From assembly GCF_025370935.1 (NCBI RefSeq), contig NC_133479.1:152775-216774 (forward strand): a stretch of DNA of 64,000 nucleotides, read 5' to 3'. Under the pieces are notes generated by a model. The model was given only the letters and a program-made list of their open reading frames with translations. It made no database searches and was not told the origin of the DNA. Of this stretch, positions 10,051 to 21,122 are shown one piece after another (the stretch's first letter is position 1; every line of letters starts with the position of its first letter). The position numbers were made by a program, and so were the translations under genes. The stretch is from Choristoneura fumiferana. Its lineage: Eukaryota > Arthropoda > Insecta > Lepidoptera > Tortricidae.

Positions 10051-10507
10051 ACAAAAAAAAAATCGTGACCAATATTTTCTGATAGACTGACGAACTAAAA
10101 AGAATGATATTTTGTAGACAGGATACAAGCCGACTCTAACATAATCATAGTGAAGGTACTTCCCTCCGTATCACACGGCCTTGAGACCGAGTATGGACCA
10201 CATCATACCTACTCACCAATTAAAGTCTCAAAAGTCGTGACCCACCGGTTATCTCACCACAGGAAAACTGCAGGGAATCACCGCCCATTAGATACCAGGG
10301 GAATTAACTACAACATCCTCTAGTCGCACGCCGTACTAGCTCCTACGTGCAACCAATTGAGTATAGAATTCAGTACACTGCAAAATAAATTACGATTCGT
10401 TGTGATAATAAGTTAGAAAATATACCTATAACAATGCGAGCGTGCGCTGCCAATATATTGAAATGTTTTGAGTGTTCGCTACACTTGTGACTTGACATAG
10501 CGTAGAC
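10051..10507 (+). other. Upstream region of alanine aminotransferase copy A
   Basis: No ORF or repeat recognised. It should hold the promoter and 5' UTR, but I cannot place a TATA box or initiator with confidence. An in-frame TGA at 10493-10495 lies just before the start codon. Confidence 0.35.
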
Positions 10508-10654
10508 ATGCAAGCAGTGGACAGCGATAGCAATATGAAGCAGAAGCCAGGGTCCCCGAGTGACACCATAAACCCGAACCTGCTGGGCGTGTCGTATGCT
10601 GTACACGGACCCATCGTCGAGCGCGCCATACAGATCGAAAAGGAACTCCAAAAG
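10508..10654 (+). CDS. ALT: ALT copy A exon 1
   Basis: 49 codons from ATG to ELQK, donor AAAG/GTACGA, phase 0. INPNLLGVSYAVHGPIVERA aligns with the normal ALT N-terminus. No clear mitochondrial presequence, so a cytosolic form is likely. Confidence 0.85.
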
Positions 10655-13600
10655 GTACGAATTATAGAAATAAACGTATCGGGAAAACATTTGTATGCAT
10701 TAGCTAAAGGATTTCATTGCTTTATATTTGAGGGTGCACCCTCCACTCGTACCTTCGGTAACCTTTTTAACCCTCGAATGCACCCCATTAGGGTAATGGT
10801 TCTTTTAGTTAATATGTTATAGGGTTTATTTTCTTATCAATCGGGTGGAGGGTACTCGGGGGTGTACTCGTTTGCTACCTGTTCGATATTCCGTATTTGG
10901 TGATTGAGAACCATTACTTTGGATAATTTGTGGAATAAATCACGTTATTACGTTCGAAACTCCTTTTAGGGTTCCGTAGCTTTGACAATGAACCTTTATA
11001 GTCTCGCCATGTCCGTCTGATTATCCGTGGGTTAGCTTGTAGACTATGTGTACCAGTAAACTGTAATTTTCTGAAAGTATTATTATACTAGCTTTTGGCA
11101 AAAGCAACGGCAAGGCTAGCAACCTGTCATTACTTATTCTGTGCTATTGTACCGTTTTTGTCAAACTTAAAACCTAAAATTGCTAAAAGTGGCTCCGAAG
11201 CGGTAACGTTTTCGGGTGCTCTGCCCCATTTGGGAACACAGGCGTGATGTTTGTGTGTTTTTGTGTGGAATAGTCGATAAAATAACAATGGTCAATCCCT
11301 CTTGACATTTGATTTTTGCTGTGCAAATTGACAAGATTTCATATTTCTTAGACTATAATTCGATTCTTTCTCTTTATTCTGTTTGGAAAGAGAAAGACGC
11401 TGATATTTTTCAAATTTCGCTTCGATTAGTAATTATTTTATTACATTTTTTTTTAAGATGTGCTTATTCTAAAAGGGCATAACTCCAAAACAAACAAACA
11501 AAACAATAGATCCATTACTTTTGTCTAGTCTCTATTTAAAAAAAAGATCACGTAAATCCAACGTAAATCTGACGTAGACGTTTCTGGTGAAAAAGGCAAA
11601 GGAAACATAATCTATTATGTGGGAGCTGTGTTGGCAAATTCAGATAAGTATATAAAAAATATATATATTTTTTTAATTATGGAGAAATAAATTATAATAA
11701 ATATTTTCCCATGTTCAGGAGGCAAAACTTTCGATTCCTGTAGTAATTTACAGGTGTTCAAAAAAATGAAATCTTGTCAATTCCGCCCCTTGCTCATGAA
11801 CAATTTTTGGAAATGTGTTGTCACAAGTCTATTAGGGTTGTGGGCATGCCCATCGTGCCCACAGCGGTGGATCCACCCTTGGCTTTTGCCCGCGGCTTCG
11901 TCCGCGTGGAGTTCGGTTATCTATCGCGCGCTGTTCCCTCGGGAACTGTGCATTTTTCTGGGATAAAAAGTAGCCTATGTCACTCTCTGGCCCATAAACT
12001 ATCTCTATGCCAAAAATCAAGTCGATCCGTCGCTCCGTTTCAACGCGAAAGACAGACAAACATACAAACACATACACTTTCACATTTATAATATTAGTAT
12101 GGATTACTCGTAACATGCAGATAAAGCAACTAAATGAAATTATGAAAAAATATTTCTCTTAGTCGCCTCGCCGCTATTCAAAGAGCATTAATGAATCACA
12201 TGAGGTGATTAAGGTATCTTTCACGTAATAGTGTTTCCATATACCACAAGCGTTACGGTGAAGGAAAACAACGTGAGAAAACCTGCACAAACCTGTAAAG
12301 CAAGCAAGAAGTGTGTGTGTGTGTGAAATTCCTAATCCGCACTAGGCCCGCGTGGGAACTACGACCCAAGCTCTCTAATTCTAAGAGCCCTATGCTCTAC
12401 AGTGGGAATATAGGCCGAAATGACAATAAAGTTACTTATTTGTGAAGGTTTGAACACATTGTATAGTCTGGTTTGTTATTTTCGATCTCTTCTAGCCGAT
12501 TCGCGGCTGTTATTGTCAATTCGTCACGCGTCCGACTATACGATCTAACTAGGAGCATTATCTCGCGCCGTTCCAGATAGCGGAAGAAGTTGCGGCCATT
12601 GCGACTGAGAGGGGCAATAAAAACATATTTTCGACAGCGCCACAGCCGCGGCGGCTGCCTCAGTCCACTTTATTCAACGCATGTTTAACAGACAGAAAGA
12701 AAAAAACATTTATTCCTGACAACATGGACATAAATAAGAATACGTAGAAGAACGCGGCTCAACGCCATAGCCAAGCGAATTAGCTCGTTGAAGTGGCAAT
12801 GAGCAGGCCATGCACTTGTTGCACGGAGAACAGATGGCCTTCAGGCCGAAAAGTTCTCGAATGGAGACCGCGGATCACCAAAGACATGGACACGGTGGGT
12901 TTCACGATGGATGCAGGCCGCTTCCAACCGAAACAATCGGAGGTCTAATGGGGGAAGTCCATGTCCAACAGTGGACGTCCTACGACTGAGAAGATGTTTT
13001 TTTAAGACGCATGTCACGATATAAAGTCACGAAATGATCTCAAATCAGCAAACTTCGTCTTCATAATGTACCATCCATCAGCTAAATATGTGGTCTAGCA
13101 CGCTAAAGTTGATAATCGTTTGCATTTCATAAAACAAATAATGCCAATAGACGTGCCTGTCAACTTGAAAGTTCGACTTTAGCGACATATTCATTTGATA
13201 TGAACTTGTTTAAAAATTGATAGACCACTTATTTGGCTGATGGTGCATTAAAAATACATCCAAACAGAGTGTTTTATTTACCTACATGAAAAAGAAAAGA
13301 GTAAATAGCAATCGAATTAAAATAAAACTAAACTAAACTTAAAATACCTGCATATAAAACAAACAAATAAAGACAAAAAACAACTAAAACTAAACACTAA
13401 AACAAATGATTTAAATAAAACAGACCCCTAACCCCTATATGTTTTATTGTTCTAATCTGAATGCCAAAATAAACGACAACTCGCCACTTGTATCTACGAG
13501 TATAGGTTTCCCACAACTCTCGTGATATCATTCGTCCACCTGGTGGGAGGCCTGCCAACGCTTCGTATTCCGGTTCGTGGTCGACACTCGGAGACTTTTC

Positions 13601-16600
13601 TCCCTCAACGGTTATCTGTTCTTCGAGCGATGTGGCATACTCATTGCCACTTCAACATGCATATACTTCGAGGTATGTCGGCAGGCAGAGACTACAGAAT
13701 ACTAAACGTCACGATCCCATTAGAAATTTGTAATGTGCGGCCTAGTTGTAAATAGGTTGAATGGCGCAGCCGCCCCACGCGGCTGTGCGATTCGCGAGTG
13801 CGTAAGTTATGTTAGTTGTTGGCTATAAGGCTGATTTATTGCGCTGTTTGTGCGCCCCTCCCCCCTCCGGTGCGCTCCTCCCCCTCCGGTGGGCGACACG
13901 TAGCCCTGAAATATTGCCGCGGGCGCAGCCAGCGTTTTGTTTCAATAGTACATATGTCACTGCTTGACCTAATCAGGTCATATAGCTCAGTAGGTCAAAC
14001 AACCAAATGCCTGATCGCCTTTACGCGCGCAAAACCGCAGGTATAAGCTAGCAATTCTTAATTTTAGTCGCAAAAGATGTCTGTAGAGTAAAGATAAACT
14101 GTGAAAAAATCTCAAATTCCTAAAAAAACACCTTGCCGTTGGCTATTAGAGCCGTTACATCAATTAAGCAGCTCACTTAGAACAAAGGTATCTCGACGCC
14201 CTAATTTGCGTCACAAATGAGAGGTGTCGAGTTACGTCTAGGTTAGATTAGGAGCGTGCAGCGGCGCCCGGCCGGCGGGCCGTCCCGGCCGGGGTGGGAT
14301 GGGATTTGCTATTGAGTGTTGAGCTGAGGTTTTATTAAACGTAGAGTTACAGCAGGTTACTGCGTGAGCGGTCAATCTCAACCTCGTTGATGTAATTTAT
14401 TACATGAAACCTACTTTAAGAGTGCTCTCTCACAGTTCGGCAAGCTTTGAACAGAAACCTTGCTCAGTATGTGGGCAACATGCCGATTGCTTGTTCCACT
14501 ATGCTGTACAGGCTAACAAACTGATACATGAACCATGGTGGAATCTTTATGCTCCTATTGTCATGTTAACATTCCATACAGCTTGCCAAAGAAATCATAG
14601 TTAAATTAATTATGGAAAGCTTCCACCCCGGTACGCCAATCAGTTCCGTCGGCTGTAAAATGTTTGACTCTCGCACACGGGGCGATGCGGGGCGCAGGCG
14701 CCGTGCACTCGCCTGTAGCAACAGCCGTCAACGATCACTCGCGTTTCATTCGCTAGCTGGTTAGCGCACGTGCGTGGAAAACGAAATGCCATCAGCAAAC
14801 AGAAGCCTTGTGAGCAACACCTAGTAATCGGACCGCCAAATCCTCAGACCCGAGCGTTGTAATTGTCTAATGATGTTTCCATGCTCCAGGGGGTGCAGAA
14901 GCCCTTCAGCCGCGTGGTCTTCGCCAACATCGGTGATTGCCACGCGTTGGGCCAGCAACCCATCACCTTCATCCGACAGGTTGGTTCACTATTTATCATC
15001 TATTATAATTAAGTACTTATAGTCTGTGCCGTGCCTGGTTTTAGGACCCGTGTCATATCTAAAAGGCAACTAAGGTAACTTATATCAGAGTGGGCAGCAG
15101 CACTCTGTATTGCATATAAACTCAACGCCAGCACTACGACGTGGAAGCCAAGAGGAAATCACCATACTATTTTCCAAAGAAAATCATTATTAAGTTTCAG
15201 TACTGGTCTCCAACCAACGACCACGACCAATTTGTCAAGAGTGTAGCGACAATAAATGAAATTCAGAAATTCTTGCGGCTGTGGATCATTTATTCTCTCA
15301 AATATAGTGATAGGTCTGGACTCTCGGGAAAGGAAAATTAAGGCTGTATTTATTAAATTATATATTTCTTTGCAGGTGCAGGCCCTGGCTGCATGTCCTC
15401 AGCTGATGTCCAGTCCCGACATCCCGGAAGACGTGAAGGAACGCGTCAGGGAGATCCTCGGAGATTGCACGTGAGTACCCTAACTACATCAAACTAATGT
15501 TTATTTGTCAGACCTTTTTTGTGGTATGCTTTATGTTTTATCCTTTTGTGTATTGAACTCCAATTTGTAAAAGTTTGCGACCATAGGCTATAGCGTGCAT
15601 TGAGTATAGCAGGGTAGGTAGCGTTAGTGCTGAGGACGCGCTGCTGTAGCGCCAAGTACCAATTGCCTACCCTAGAATCGACCCAATGCTCGCCAATGTG
15701 CTAGGTACTCATTAAAGAAAGAAAGAAAGAAAATAATTTATGTATAACAGCAATGACACATAATTAGTAAAAATAACAATAAGAAATGTTGCCGCTATAA
15801 AAAGGTCCCGGCTCAGCATATCGCTGGTTGAAAACCAGCACTGGTCTTCCGCCGGGCCACAGGAGAGTGAAATTTACAAACTTTAATACGAGTATGTCGC
15901 CAACGAATCGTGAGTTAAATGAAGGTGTTTGTAGCGCGGGCTCAGTGGGCGCGTACTCGCCGCCGGCGGGGCTGGCGCTGGTGCGGCGGCACGCAGCGCG
16001 CTGGCTGCGCGCGCGCGACGGCGTGGCGGCCTCGCCCGACCACGTGTACCTCGGCGCCGGCGCCACCGACCTCATCTGCGCCGTGCTGCAGCTGCTGGCC
16101 GCGCCGCTGCACGGGAAGCCGCCAGGTGAGACACGACTCACTTGTTGTGGTCGTCAGGTCAGACTTGGTAATGAAACTTCGTGATGAATACTTGAGAAAG
16201 TAGTGTGGTGCCCTTCAGTGCTGGTATCCGGAGTTTATAGTTACACATCAAATCACCTACTCGCCTTTTATGACACCTATGGAAAGAGATGGGATCGGTT
16301 GATTCTAAATCCAGGCACAAAGGCTTCCCCTTAAAACGCAACAATAAATGATATTTTGCCAGCTACATTCACAGGTTATTTTTACGTGACGTGGCACAAG
16401 TAAGTAGTTTAGTTAGGCAGGTCCAACTTCAAGAAAGAAATTGGGCAGCATTCGGGAAGCTACGCAGCATATTCATGTCCAAGGAACTGAGATGTGGTCG
16501 CTTACAATGAGCCTCATAACAAAGCTCATGTCACTCGAAGAGTTTCCTTGCGTAATAGAATTAGAACTGAGGAGAGGAGCCTGTCCAGAAGGCATGTCTC

Positions 16601-19600
16601 ACGGTGGTGTGCGCTGTTGCAGCGGTGATGATCCCGGTGCCGCAGTACCCGGTGTTCTCGTGCGCGCTGGCGGAGCTGGGCGTGTCGGCGGCGCCGTACC
16701 TGCTGGACGAGCGCGCGGGCTGGGCGCTGCCGCCGCGCGCGCTGCAAAGCGCATACAGGGCCGCCAGCGACACCCACGCCGTGCGCGCGCTTGTCCTCAT
16801 CAACCCGGGGAACCCCACGGGACAGGTGCGACACGCTACTGCCGCTAATACATCGGACCAGCATTTACCATCAACATTTTATCCACATTTTACATGAGAC
16901 TTACCCCTATTTCACTATTAATTGATTAATTTTGTGACAAGATATCTGTGATGCCGTCTCGGTTTGTTTTGTCCGAATAGACGGAGACGGCATCACATTT
17001 ACCTGTCAAATAAAATTTATCCACGAGTGGTGAAATAGGCTCTCAGTCATCGAAGCTATCAGCCGATATTAAGCTTGAATCAGATGTTTCGTGTCTCGAC
17101 CTATTCTAAGCGGTAATCAGGAAATGAGACCTGTCTCTGACGCAGGTATTGAGTCGCGAGAACATGGAGGAGGTGGTTCGCTTCGCGCATGAGCATCGGC
17201 TGTTTCTGCTGGCCGACGAGGTATACCAGGAAAACCTCGTGGACAAGCCCTTCGTGTCTTTCAAGAAGGTCGGTCTGCACAGGACAGGACTCCACAGTAA
17301 CTAACTTCAGTGTTTGCAGAATTTCCTCCCGTACTCTACTCAATTTTAAACACATTCACTCACGTTGACGCACAATCTACATTTGAAATCAATCTATGTT
17401 GTCCACTAAATTATCAAAATCAAAATGCTTATTCGTATTGTGTCGGTCAGTAGACCCTGAAAGTCTGTTTTCCAATTCCTTTTTTACCCGACTGCCCGAA
17501 GGAGGGTTATGTTTTTCGAGCGTATGTATGTATGTATGTATGTATGTGGGTATGTATGTCCATTTCTTTGGTCCTCGCTGCAGCCTAAACGGCTGGACGG
17601 ATTGTAACATATGAGGTATCATTGGATTCGTCATAACTGTCGGAGTGACATAGGGTATATAATATTTCAATATGGCGTCTGCAAAAAAAATATGGCGAAG
17701 GAATAAAAAAAAAAAAATTTGTATTGTAACAATATGGGATTCAAATGAAAGCTAATAATTAGCCCATTCTAAATATATATGGGCTATAATACTTTTAATC
17801 TACTATTTTCACAGAAATATCAAAAAAGTATAAAATAAAAAACATTAAATTTAAAAAATCAAAAAACCCGACTGCCTTAAAAACTAAAAGGAAGAAAATA
17901 AGTCTTGTGGTCTAGAACTCTGTCAAGAAGCTCATTTAAGGTTCAACAGTCGGGACCCATTCAAATCGTAACCAGCTCAAAAAATCTTGGTAATGGGTCC
18001 CGACTGTTGAACCTTAAATGAGCTTCTTGACAGAGTTCTAGACCACAAGACTTATTTTCTTCCTTTTAGTTTTTAAGGCAGTCGGGTTTTTGATTTTTTA
18101 AATTTAATGTTTTTTTCACATTTCCAGCGCTCTTGGAAAAACCAACTTTGCTAAGAAGAATGCAAAAGCCACGCTACCGGTCGCGTCACCAGCTAACGGT
18201 CATTCGGTTTCCAGGTGATACACTCTATGGGTCCTCCGTATGACACGTTGGAGCTGGCGAGCTTCATGACAGCGTCCAAAGGCTGGGCGGCGGAGTGCGG
18301 CGCGCGCGCAGCGCTGGTGGACATCCCGCGGCTCGCGCCGCAAGCACGCGCGGCGTTTGAAGATGCGCGCGCGCGGGCGCATTGCCCCAGCCTACTGGGG
18401 CAGTGTGCGCTCGACTGCATCGTAAGCTCAATTTAAAACCTTTATAAACGAACATGTAAGTGACTTAGTGGTAAGTAGACACTCGCGACCAGGAGGCGAC
18501 AACGTAGAAGTAGTAGGAAGAGAAAGAGATTTTGAAAGCCCCCTTGTTAAAACTATTCAGGGACACCGCTGAGCGAGGTTCATTATAAAACTTAAAAGTA
18601 CAGGGTACAAATTGCAAGTAAACCGAACTGTGGAGGAATGTCAACTGTCCAAATAACGTGAATAGGGCACTTGGAATAAAATATCCTACCCTAAATTAGC
18701 CTAAGCCGGTAACTAAATAAAATTAAAGAAAATGATAATGATTGTTGTCAGGTGAAGCCGCCGGCGCCGGGCGAGCCGTCGTACTCGCAGTTCTCTCTTG
18801 AGCGCGACGTGATCCAGCGCGCGCTGCGCGAGCGCGCCGCCGCAGCACACAGAGCGCTCAACGACATCCCCACCTTCTCCTGCAACCCTATCGAGGTCAG
18901 TTACAGATGGGAAATAATGGAGATCGATTCTAAAGGTCAATGAGTGTGTGACCAGACACGCGCGCCTTGCCTCGCGCCTTGTTTTACCCTTGGCAGCACT
19001 CGCGTCCGGAGCGGTTTTTGGGCACGAGTCAAAGGACCTCGCGACGAACTGGTGTTTACATTTGCGCTCTTGCTTCATTCGAGTTTGAACCTTGTGCTGC
19101 GCAGGTTGTAAGCAAGCTTAAAGACAACTTAAACTCGCCCCGAGTGTAATGCCGGCTGTACACACTCGCCGAGACACCCCGAGACTGACCGAGAACGAGT
19201 GTGTACATGATGCTCTCGCCTTGTCTCGCCCGCTCGGTTCTCGCCTCGGTTCGCCTCGGCCGCGTGTCGGTTTTTTGCGGCCGAGTCAAAGGGTCTCGTC
19301 CGCTCTCGCGAGGTAAACGAGACCAAGCATGTACACACTCGTTCATTTAGTTGCCCGCTTAGTAATGATAATAACTAACAGCACAAAGACAAACGGCAGC
19401 AGCAGTTTCCAGGTCCATCGTGGCCGATATCCTCTGTTCAAATGACGTGTACGAGTGTGTACATGGTGTGCATTCGTCGAGAGCTTCTCGCCCAAGACTC
19501 TCGGCGAGAGGCGAGAGGCGAGTGTGTACAGCCGGCATAAACAGGAAGCTCATTTACCATCGATCACGCGAGCCGCGGGCCGAGAAAGGAGACGAGGCTC

Positions 19601-19890
19601 GAGGCGAGACACGAGGCGAGAGTGTAAATCCCGCATGATTGAAGCTATGATACTTTTTGTAAGCAAATACTACCTGCCATTCCAAAATGGCTTACGCGTA
19701 TATTTATCGCGAGACAACGTTGGATCGTTCGTTGACAGCAAAGCTAAAATTTTATTGTTTGTTTTTTTAACACAGGCCGCCATGTTCGCGTTCCCGCGGT
19801 TCACAATCCCGGCGCGCGCGCACGCGGCGGCGCGGGCGCGCGGCGTGGAACCCGACGAGTTCTACTGTATGCAGCTGCTCGAAGAAACTG
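10508..19890 (+). CDS. ALT: Alanine aminotransferase copy A, exons 1-9, no terminal exon
   Basis: A PLP-dependent class I/II aminotransferase of the alanine (glutamate-pyruvate) type. Nine exons join in frame: 10508-10654, 14890-14979, 15376-15470, 15935-16125, 16623-16825, 17146-17268, 18215-18421, 18752-18895, 19776-19890. Family landmarks in order: INPNL, GDCHALGQQPITFIRQ, PVPQYP, NPGNPTGQ, LADEVYQ, SKG with the PLP lysine, SYSQF, AMFAFPRF, LLEETG. ATG 10508 follows an in-frame stop. The protein is unusually rich in Ala and Arg and replaces the normal SKGYMGECG-RGG by SKGWAAECG-RAA. The last 48 residues, with the conserved arginine of the HFRTTILP segment, are not found downstream before the retroelements. 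It may be a diverged working paralog or a 3'-deleted gene. Confidence 0.85.
10965..11250. repeat. Two lepidopteran dispersed repeats in ALT A intron 1
   Basis: Left part (TTTTAGGGTTCCGTAGC) belongs to the 4704-5125 family. Right part, from GCTAGCAACCTGTCA to GGCGTGATGTTTG, recurs at 62785-62890 with shared TATTGTACCGTTTTTGTCAA and AAAAGTGGCTCCGAAGCGGT. Confidence 0.65.
11820..12105 (+). repeat. CCCGCGGCTTCG-type dispersed repeat
   Basis: Runs from about CCCGCGGCTTCGTCCGCGTG, through GGGATAAAAAGTAGCCTATG, to the end CACATTTATAATATTAGTA. Related copies lie at 32300-32560 (inverted) and 63118-63455. Confidence 0.7.
12190..12425 (+). repeat. SINE fragment (body without tRNA head)
   Basis: Shares AGGAAAACAACGTGAG, ACCTGCACAAACCTG, CCCGCGTGGGAACTA and AATATAGGCCGAAATGA with the full SINE at 43824-44133, with a GT-run inside. 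The promoter part is missing. Confidence 0.7.
12735..12995 (+). pseudogene. RTE-like LINE 3' remnant
   Basis: Fragments of the same C-terminal LINE frame as 9627-10050 (AKRI, LKWQ, then GGACGTCCTACGACTGAGAA), broken by indels. Confidence 0.6.
13068..13247. mobile_element. MITE with inverted ends, family GTACCATCAGCC, copy 1
   Basis: About 180 bp with ends TACCATCCATCAGCTAAATA and, inverted, CACCATCAGCCAAATAAGTG. Close relative of 44526-44704. Lies in ALT A intron 1. Confidence 0.8.
13515..13680 (-). pseudogene. RTE-like LINE 3' remnant, reverse orientation
   Basis: On the - strand it shows the common lepidopteran LINE tail with a GAACCGGAATACGAAGCG and TTGGCAGGCCTCCCACC segment. Truncated at both sides. 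Confidence 0.5.
13750..14880. other. ALT A intron 1, right part, no gene recognised
   Basis: GC-rich islands (13750-13930, 14250-14300, 14680-14720) alternate with AT-rich DNA. Small ORFs here lack family motifs. Confidence 0.4.
14890..14979 (+). CDS. ALT: ALT copy A exon 2
   Basis: 30 codons, acceptor CTCCAG/GGGGTG, donor CGACAG/GTTGGT. Holds the conserved NIGDCHALGQQPITFIRQ. Confidence 0.9.
15376..15470 (+). CDS. ALT: ALT copy A exon 3
   Basis: Acceptor TTTGCAG/GTGCAG, donor GCAC/GTGAGT, phase 2. Encodes VQALAACPQLMSSPDIPEDV and onward, the usual family segment before GGSVGSY. Confidence 0.88.
15935..16125 (+). CDS. ALT: ALT copy A exon 4
   Basis: Acceptor TTGTAG/CGCGGG, donor CCAG/GTGAGA, phase 1 out. 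Encodes AGSVGAYSPPAGL to HGKPP, with the LGAGATDLI helix start near the cofactor. Very GC-rich and diverged (RRHAARWLRARDG). No matching copy B exon exists in the window. Confidence 0.88.
16623..16825 (+). CDS. ALT: ALT copy A exon 5
   Basis: Acceptor GTTGCAG/CGGTG, donor GGACAG/GTGCGA. Holds VMIPVPQYP and NPGNPTGQ, both conserved in ALT. Confidence 0.9.
16904..17043. mobile_element. Palindromic MITE, TGATGCCGTCTC family, copy 1
   Basis: Imperfect inverted repeat with CCTATTTCACTA at the left, TAGTGGTGAAATAGG-type right end, and central TGATGCCGTCTC/GAGACGGCATCA. Lies in ALT A intron 5. Confidence 0.75.
17146..17268 (+). CDS. ALT: ALT copy A exon 6
   Basis: 41 codons, phase 0 at both ends. 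LLADEVYQEN keeps the conserved Asp and Tyr of the cofactor site; two residues shorter than copy B because the YAEGS loop is shortened. Confidence 0.9.
17521..17560. repeat. (GTAT)n microsatellite
   Basis: Run of GTAT units with one GTGG interruption in ALT A intron 6. Confidence 0.85.
17838..18116. repeat. Near-perfect long hairpin in ALT A intron 6, arms about 124 bp
   Basis: Arm 17838-17961 is the reverse complement of 17992-18116 with essentially no mismatch by eye, around a 30-base loop. Inner ends are GGGACCCATT/AATGGGTCCC. Transcribed with ALT A, it would form a long duplex in the pre-mRNA. Confidence 0.9.
18215..18421 (+). CDS. ALT: ALT copy A exon 7 (PLP lysine)
   Basis: 69 codons, donor GCATC/GTAAGC. 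Contains ASFMTASKG, whose lysine forms the Schiff base with PLP. It covers what copy B encodes in two exons (42625-42777 and 44860-44916). LGQCALDCI matches LGQTTVDLV of copy B. Confidence 0.9.
18752..18895 (+). CDS. ALT: ALT copy A exon 8
   Basis: 48 codons, same length as copy B exon 45705-45848. Starts VKPPAPGEPSYSQFSLERD and ends FSCNPIE, donor GAG/GTCAGT. Confidence 0.9.
19150..19537. mobile_element. 388-bp MITE with TAA target duplication
   Basis: Ends TGCCGGCTGTACACACTCGC and its inverse, flanked by TAA at 19147-19149 and 19538-19540. The interior is GC-rich with repeated TCTCG/CGAGA. A 3-bp TAA duplication fits PIF/Harbinger-type elements. Lies in ALT A intron 8. Confidence 0.8.
19776..19890 (+). 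CDS. ALT: ALT copy A exon 9
   Basis: 115 bases, same length and phase as copy B exon 47006-47120. Acceptor AACACAG/GCCGCC, donor ACTG/GTACGT. FYCMQLLEETG is the family segment just before the last exon. The next exon is missing. Confidence 0.9.
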
Positions 19891-20253
19891 GTACGTCACG
19901 GTTATATTATGACCACTTTGACAGCTCCGATGTTTGTTATAATTGCGACAGTACTCTAAAGAGCATCAATAGTATGACCTAGGTACTTTTCAACTCCACA
20001 AAACCAAACCACTTGGCGACTTGTCGTTCATTGTGACGTAAGTGACGTTCTAAAGAGGAGGCCTTTGTTCAACAGTGGACGTTTTCCCGCTAATGATGGT
20101 CTTTACTAATAATATGTCCTCATCTGCCTGTCCCCCCGCACCAAAGATTCCACACTTTTCACGTTAGAGTCAAACCCTCCGAGTAGCAATGCATTGCGGG
20201 GCTTCATTAACCCATCCCGGCGTATCTAGTCCAGCAGCCCCGCAATATACAGC
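19891..20253. other. Short stretch between ALT A exon 9 and BEL element
   Basis: I searched this stretch for the expected last ALT exon (FGQRPGTYHFRTT region) and did not see it. It holds a GGAGGCCTTTGTTCAACAG-type LINE tail at about 20058 and an imperfect stem around TGCGGGGCTTCATTAA. Confidence 0.6.
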
Positions 20254-20571
20254 TGTTTGTGTGTGTTAATTAGAAAATAGGTTTTCCAGGATGAAGTTGA
20301 GGAGATTAAAAAGATGACCATCGTTCGAGAGGTATAATAATGAAAGTGAAAGTAAAGTTGTACAGATCACACAATCTTAAGACTAGCGACACCGTGTTAA
20401 AAAAAGGAACTAATATTAATATATTTCGGGATCAACGCCATCTATCCGAACCTACTAGAGTTACATGGCCTATCATATCAATTAGTCAATAAAGATGCGA
20501 AATAGTTGAACGGTATTTACGGTAGATGGCGCTGTTCTACGCAAACTGTCTAGCCTGTCCACTATTGGACA
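20254..20571 (-). repeat. 3' LTR of BEL/Pao element 1
   Basis: The right edge is clear: the - strand starts TGTCCAATAGTGGACAGGC after a purine tract. The left edge, TGTTTGTGTG at 20254, is a guess from length and TGT ends. Confidence 0.65.
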
Positions 20572-21122
20572 TGCTCCCACCGCAGGCTAAAGAATGAGAG
20601 CATAGAATATTAGATTATAATATTATACAATATTACATTGGGTTTTATCTAGTTTTATGTTACAAGAATAAGTAATGCACCAAGTATTTGCCAAGATAAA
20701 AACAAGATGTTACTGACTAATAAATTTAGCAATAATTTTTACTCGAGTAAGTACCCAATTAAACAGTGCATACAGTGTACAAGTTAATGGATAGGTACTT
20801 ATTTATTTAATACAATAATAGAAATGAGGCATGATTAAGACGAATAAATGCGATACATTGACTTAAGTACCTAGAAGGCTTCAATATTTTATAAAGTGGA
20901 AGTTATCTTACATTTTAGTAGGTAACAACATGCATTTTTTTTTCTTAGTAGCAACGCGTGAATTTAATAATTCAAATAAATCACTACTTCTTGTTACAAT
21001 AGGAAATAAAGTTAACTAGTTAAAGTAACTCAAAATAGAACTTAATCTTCGTCGCTGAAATAAATCACTAACTTATTATTACAATAGGAAATAAAGTTAA
21101 CTAATTTAAAGCAATGTAAAAC

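Noticed and set aside
19455..19982. One 175-codon protein
   Set aside because: The frame happens to run through a MITE, intron DNA and exon 9A; only 19776-19890 has family similarity.
20291..20332. Small exon DEVEEIKKMTIVRE between AG and GT
   Set aside because: No similarity to the missing ALT C-terminus, and it lies within the probable LTR.
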